This document shows, in pieces, positions 7,469-10,171 of a stretch of DNA of 10,171 bases. The notes below the pieces were generated by a model that worked only from the letters and a program-made list of their open reading frames with translations, ran no database searches and was not told the origin of the DNA. Where the stretch lies: contig DPVW01000238.1 in assembly GCA_003529325.1 (NCBI GenBank), forward strand, positions 1 through 10,171, given 5' to 3'. Every line of letters begins with the position of its first letter. Positions within the stretch are counted from its first letter, which is position 1. The position numbers and the translations under genes were made by a program. This DNA comes from Candidatus Latescibacterota bacterium (GTDB lineage: Bacteria > Latescibacterota > UBA2968 > UBA8231).

Positions 7469-8388
7469 GGCCCGGCGTCGCGACGGCGGTCATCGTAGTT
7501 GATGGTCCTGCTCCAGATGGAGTCGGCTATGGTCTTTTCATAGCCAACGGGAATGGCGAGAAAATCGGGCATCCTGTCGGCATTCCGATCCTGGTGGGGA
7601 TGGCCACCGCGCAGATACATCGAGTGCTTGCGCCCGCCACCGGGTCGATCAGCATCGAGCATGCGGAAACCGATATGAACCACATCCCAGTCTTCGAAGA
7701 CGTGCCGGACACTTGTTTTGGGACTCGCCCCGAGGGTGTCCCACATGGCGGCTTTCCATTCGAAGGTATAACTCACATTTGTCGTGCCGTTGCCGGCCTC
7801 TTCGGGCTGGATCTGCCAATCGATCTCGTAGTACGGCTGTTCCATGATCCAGACGAATTCCATCATGTATGGATCGGTGTGTTGATCCATGAACCCCGCC
7901 CGACGATTGGGCAGCAGCAGTTGCCCCGCCGGCGGCACGGCGCGGGCATACAGCCGCTGCCCGTTGACGAGTTCCTCACGTTCGAACCCGTAGATGCTGC
8001 CTCCCGAATGGTCGGCATCCACCGTGATCTGCACGGAGTCGTCCTGCCACCACTTGAGGGGGTCGTCGTATTCCACCTTGAGCGTGTCGTCGCTGATGCG
8101 CATGAATACGTACCAGCAGTTGTCCGGTGGCGGGCTCCAGGCCACCTTCAAGGTGAAGTCGTAGTCGGCGGCATCGACGGCAAACATCTCGCGGTCGAAG
8201 AAGTCGCCTTGCTGCAGAACGAATTGTGGGTCGAACCAGTCCCAATCGTCGTCGTTGCCGTCGATCGTGATGAGAGCTGGATCTGGTACTTGTGGTAGCG
8301 GCCAGGTGACCCCTTCGTGCGCCATGCTGGTGCCATGCAGAAGCAGCCCGAGGGCGCAACCCACGCAGAACTGTTTGCTGACTCTCAT
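7465..8388 (-). CDS. Secreted CBM9/DOMON-like carbohydrate-binding domain protein
   Basis: A 307-residue exported protein with a signal peptide (MRVSKQ, hydrophobic core to about residue 19, likely cut after SMA at 23). Residues about 37-215 show the CBM9-like pattern: ITIDGNDDDWDWF near the start (the 'DG..DW' motif), KVAWSPPPDNCWYVFMRISD (81-100), WWQDDSVQITVDADHSGG (113-130), then YEIDWQI and YTFEWKAAM near the end. In this fold these strands form a beta-sandwich that binds glycan ends. Tryptophans and Asp-rich loops are abundant. Residues about 216-307 are less typical and end in a short charged tail. No catalytic domain is present, so it probably captures substrate in the periplasm or at the surface and passes it to the adjacent symporter or lyase; that role is inferred. 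The ATG is 9 bases after the dehydrogenase stop, with GAGG directly before it, too close for an ideal ribosome site. A DOMON-type heme or sugar sensor is an alternative, but no heme motif such as CxxCH is visible. Confidence 0.78.
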   Translation of the reverse strand: MRVSKQFCVGCALGLLLHGTSMAHEGVTWPLPQVPDPALITIDGNDDDWDWFDPQFVLQQGDFFDREMFAVDAADYDFTLKVAWSPPPDNCWYVFMRISDDTLKVEYDDPLKWWQDDSVQITVDADHSGGSIYGFEREELVNGQRLYARAVPPAGQLLLPNRRAGFMDQHTDPYMMEFVWIMEQPYYEIDWQIQPEEAGNGTTNVSYTFEWKAAMWDTLGASPKTSVRHVFEDWDVVHIGFRMLDADRPGGGRKHSMYLRGGHPHQDRNADRMPDFLAIPVGYEKTIADSIWSRTINYDDRRRDAGP

Positions 8389-8397
8389 CCTCGGTCG

Positions 8398-9456
8398 CTA
8401 CCGGTCCGGGAGCGGATCCGCCGTCCGGTTCGCTTTGCTGTTCGGTGTCAGGTCGAACTTCGTTTCGTGACCGTGGAAGAAGCGATCGAACTCATCCACG
8501 ATGAGCTCGAAGAACTCGTTCTTCTCATCACCGCGATGGGCGGAGGAGTGGGGCGTAACGAAGGCGTTGTGGAGCTGACGAATCTCGCTGTCCTCTGGAA
8601 TGGGCTCGGGATCCCAGACCTCGAGACCGGCGGTGATGTCGTTTTTCTTCAGTCGCTCTATCAAAGCAGTCGAATCGACAACAGCCCCGCGCGAGACATT
8701 GACGAAGGCCGCACCCGGCTGAATCGAATCGATCTCCTTCTTGCCGATCATGCCACGGGTTGCAGGTGTGAGCGGTGCCAGGCAGACGATGACGTCGCAT
8801 TGCGTCAGAACATTGTCGAGAGAGGTCTGAAGAAAGTCGAGAGCATCTGCCATCTCACGCGGCAGATACGGATCATGGACCCAGATGTCGACGTCAAAAG
8901 GGCGCAGGTAGCTGATCAGGCGACGACCCATATTGCCACAACCTATGAGGCCCACGCGCCGGCCCCTGAGCACGCCACGATACGGTTTGAGGTCTCGGTC
9001 TCGCGGTTCACCATTTAACACACGGCGAAACTGTGTGCCGATGTTGCGCAAGGAAATCAGGATCAGACCGAGGGCCCACTCCGCCACTGGGTAAGAGGAC
9101 GCGTTGGTCGTGTCCACTGTTCGAATGTCGCGTGCCCATGCTGCATCGACGTCGATGCGAGCGGCAAAACGATCCCCCTCCAATTCGCCGATGATCCGCA
9201 GTTTTTTCGCGTGGTCGAGGATCGACGCATCGAATCTCGGGGCGCCGTGACAGAGAATCGCGCCATCATACGCGCCGATGCGTTGTGCCACATCGGCGGC
9301 GACCTGCTGATCCTGGTTGGCGCGAAGAATCCCCCCTCCGTCGCATTCGAACCAATCCCACGTGGCAAAAGACTCGAGTCGCCGGAGTTGCTCTTCATCG
9401 ACGTACCGTTGTCTGACCGTGTCGCTGAATGCAAGCAGAATCTTTGGCTTGCTCAA
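8398..9456 (-). CDS. D-2-hydroxyacid dehydrogenase family protein (NAD-binding)
   Basis: A 352-residue cytoplasmic oxidoreductase of the D-isomer-specific 2-hydroxyacid dehydrogenase family (SerA, GhrA and GhrB relatives), which interconverts 2-keto and D-2-hydroxy acids. The Rossmann motif GLIGCGNMG is at 169-177, and Asp195 in VHDPY ends the second strand, which favours NAD over NADP. The catalytic triad is present: Arg256 in VNVSRGAVVD, Glu284 in WDPEP and His303 in TPHSSAH. The catalytic-domain loop that in relatives reads like GxGxD is replaced by GELEGDRFAARID at 90-102, so substrate preference is probably unusual. The start is a TTG at 9456 overlapping the upstream TGA (TTGA). No ATG or GTG lies near the N-terminus, and MSKPKILLAF is a normal beginning, so TTG is the best choice. 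The next gene starts 9 bases after its TAG. Membership is clear; the substrate is unknown, with a sugar-acid intermediate of the same operon a sensible guess. Confidence 0.92.
   Translation of the reverse strand: MSKPKILLAFSDTVRQRYVDEEQLRRLESFATWDWFECDGGGILRANQDQQVAADVAQRIGAYDGAILCHGAPRFDASILDHAKKLRIIGELEGDRFAARIDVDAAWARDIRTVDTTNASSYPVAEWALGLILISLRNIGTQFRRVLNGEPRDRDLKPYRGVLRGRRVGLIGCGNMGRRLISYLRPFDVDIWVHDPYLPREMADALDFLQTSLDNVLTQCDVIVCLAPLTPATRGMIGKKEIDSIQPGAAFVNVSRGAVVDSTALIERLKKNDITAGLEVWDPEPIPEDSEIRQLHNAFVTPHSSAHRGDEKNEFFELIVDEFDRFFHGHETKFDLTPNSKANRTADPLPDR
9453..9456 (-). other. TTGA stop/start overlap
   Basis: TTG (9456-9454) starts the hydroxyacid dehydrogenase and TGA (9455-9453) ends the Gfo/Idh/MocA gene. 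This is the usual geometry for termination-reinitiation coupling, though with a rare start codon. No clear Shine-Dalgarno precedes it. Confidence 0.7.
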
Positions 9457-10171
9457 GTGTTGATTCCAGTAGAGTCGGTTGAGAGGGCCAAGTCGATTTC
9501 ATTCTGATAGGCGCAAACCTGACCGCTTTCCACGTCCGCCATCTTCACTGCCTCATTGGCCAGGGAGGACTCGAGAATCGCGTAGATCGCGGCGACGTCC
9601 TTCAGCCCTTCCTCCCCGTCTACTTCCAGGGCACGGCCTTGGAGCACCGCTTCACCCAGTTCGTGCAACTCCAGGGCGATGAGTTTGGCATCGGCATCGC
9701 GGGTTGACAGTCGCTGTGGAAACAAGTGCTCCGCCAACGGCTCCAGCTCAAAGCCGGTTGTTTCTTCGAGAATCTGCTCGTGACCGGTCTCGTCCCCAGC
9801 TCCTAGTCGCAGACTGACCTTGCCACCCCTTGTGCCGAAACTGGTCAAAGTGCCGCTCCTGCCGGCGATGAGTTGGCCACCACAGCTAGCCAAACCACCA
9901 CGACCCATCATCCAGTTCACCATAACGCCGCTCTTCATCCTGAGCATGGCCATGGAACAATCCTCAGCCGTCGCCTGGATCTGCGTCTCATCGGTTTGGC
10001 GCACCGGGGCGGCCAGCCAGGCGGCACCATAGACCTCGTCGATGTCGCCCAACTGGTAACGAATGAGATCCGCCAGATGGATTCCCATATCCAGCAGCAG
10101 ACCACCTCGCTCTTTCAGATGGCGCCAGGGCGTGATGTAGATGCCACTGCCACCGCCGAGGGAATGGTAGT
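9453..10171 (-). CDS. Gfo/Idh/MocA family oxidoreductase (C-terminal part, cut by right edge)
   Basis: The visible 238 codons run from the right edge to a TGA at 9453 and are open past the internal ATG at 10088, so that ATG is not the start. The upstream 27 codons continue the family pattern: TPWRHLKERGGLLLDMGIHL is the C-terminal-domain signature of Gfo/Idh/MocA enzymes, with its conserved GG, Asp and His (His codon at 10079-10077). The alternating strands in AMLRMKSGVMVNWMM, the glycine-rich turn after IAGRSG and the closing helix AAIYAILESSLANEAVK also fit. The N-terminal Rossmann domain and the EKP motif lie outside the window. These enzymes oxidise or reduce sugars, inositols or sugar acids with a tightly held NAD(P); the substrate here cannot be told. 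Its TGA overlaps the TTG of the hydroxyacid dehydrogenase, so the two are probably made together and may act in sequence. Confidence 0.9.
   Translation of the reverse strand, partial: YHSLGGGSGIYITPWRHLKERGGLLLDMGIHLADLIRYQLGDIDEVYGAAWLAAPVRQTDETQIQATAEDCSMAMLRMKSGVMVNWMMGRGGLASCGGQLIAGRSGTLTSFGTRGGKVSLRLGAGDETGHEQILEETTGFELEPLAEHLFPQRLSTRDADAKLIALELHELGEAVLQGRALEVDGEEGLKDVAAIYAILESSLANEAVKMADVESGQVCAYQNEIDLALSTDSTGINT

Noticed and set aside
6627..7502. 291-residue plus-strand reading frame
   Set aside because: It lies antisense to the signal peptide and propeller of the symporter fusion, its translation is low-complexity (rich in Ser, Pro and Ala) and matches no family I know.
7447..8298. 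283-residue plus-strand reading frame
   Set aside because: It is antisense to the CBM9-like gene, which has a signal peptide and clear domain motifs; the plus frame reads as a mirror of that coding sequence.
8356..8388. Lipoprotein signal in the CBM9-like protein
   Set aside because: Cys8 and Cys11 are in the N-terminal region, but the residues before them do not fit a lipobox (no Leu at -3), and a normal signal-peptidase site follows at SMA.
8389..8397. Promoter or terminator in the longest gap
   Set aside because: The gap is only 9 bases and holds no hairpin or promoter-like pair of boxes.
9453..10088. Complete small gene starting at the ATG at 10088
   Set aside because: The frame is open to the right edge and the upstream codons (TPWRHLKERGGLLLD) belong to the Gfo/Idh/MocA signature, so the gene is cut, not short.

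Overview
The window looks like one dense, single-strand block of carbohydrate-use genes from a heterotrophic bacterium that is probably Gram-negative. All seven supported genes lie on the minus strand, so transcription runs from the right edge (about 10171) to the left edge (1). By eye the DNA is moderately GC-rich. The gene mix is a Gfo/Idh/MocA oxidoreductase, a lone secreted CBM9-like protein, a propeller-symporter fusion, a Tat-exported YetA/PcRGLX-type lyase and an AraA-like isomerase. This resembles glycan-degrading Planctomycetota, Verrucomicrobiota, Lentisphaerota, Latescibacterota or Poribacteria. That placement is an inference, because no rRNA or marker gene is present.

Layout in transcription order: (1) the C-terminal part of a Gfo/Idh/MocA oxidoreductase, cut by the right edge (9453-10171); (2) a D-2-hydroxyacid dehydrogenase family protein with a TTG start (8398-9456); (3) a secreted CBM9/DOMON-like protein (7465-8388); (4) an exported Kelch-type propeller fused to a sodium:solute symporter (4979-7468); (5) a large Tat-signal protein of the PcRGLX/YetA (exo-rhamnogalacturonan lyase-like) family (2276-4975); (6) an L-arabinose/L-fucose isomerase-like enzyme (762-2279); (7) a secreted protein with a beta-sandwich module followed by a helical region, cut by the left edge (1-765).

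The genes are packed with almost no space between them. Four of the six junctions are 4-base stop/start overlaps (TTGA, ATGA, GTGA, ATGA) and the other two gaps are 9 and 3 bases. No stretch is long enough to hold a promoter or terminator, so the window is most likely the interior of one long operon whose promoter and terminator both lie outside. I see no RNA genes, mobile elements, CRISPR arrays or conspicuous repeats, and no stretch over 300 bases without a gene.

A reasonable working model, which is inference, is as follows. Exported proteins (CBM9-like, lyase-like, left-edge protein) bind and cut a plant- or algal-type acidic polysaccharide such as rhamnogalacturonan. The propeller-symporter imports a released sugar, possibly after anomer conversion by its periplasmic propeller. 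The cytoplasmic isomerase and two oxidoreductases then convert it. Usual pectin-catabolism enzymes are not seen in this window, so the real substrate and pathway are open.
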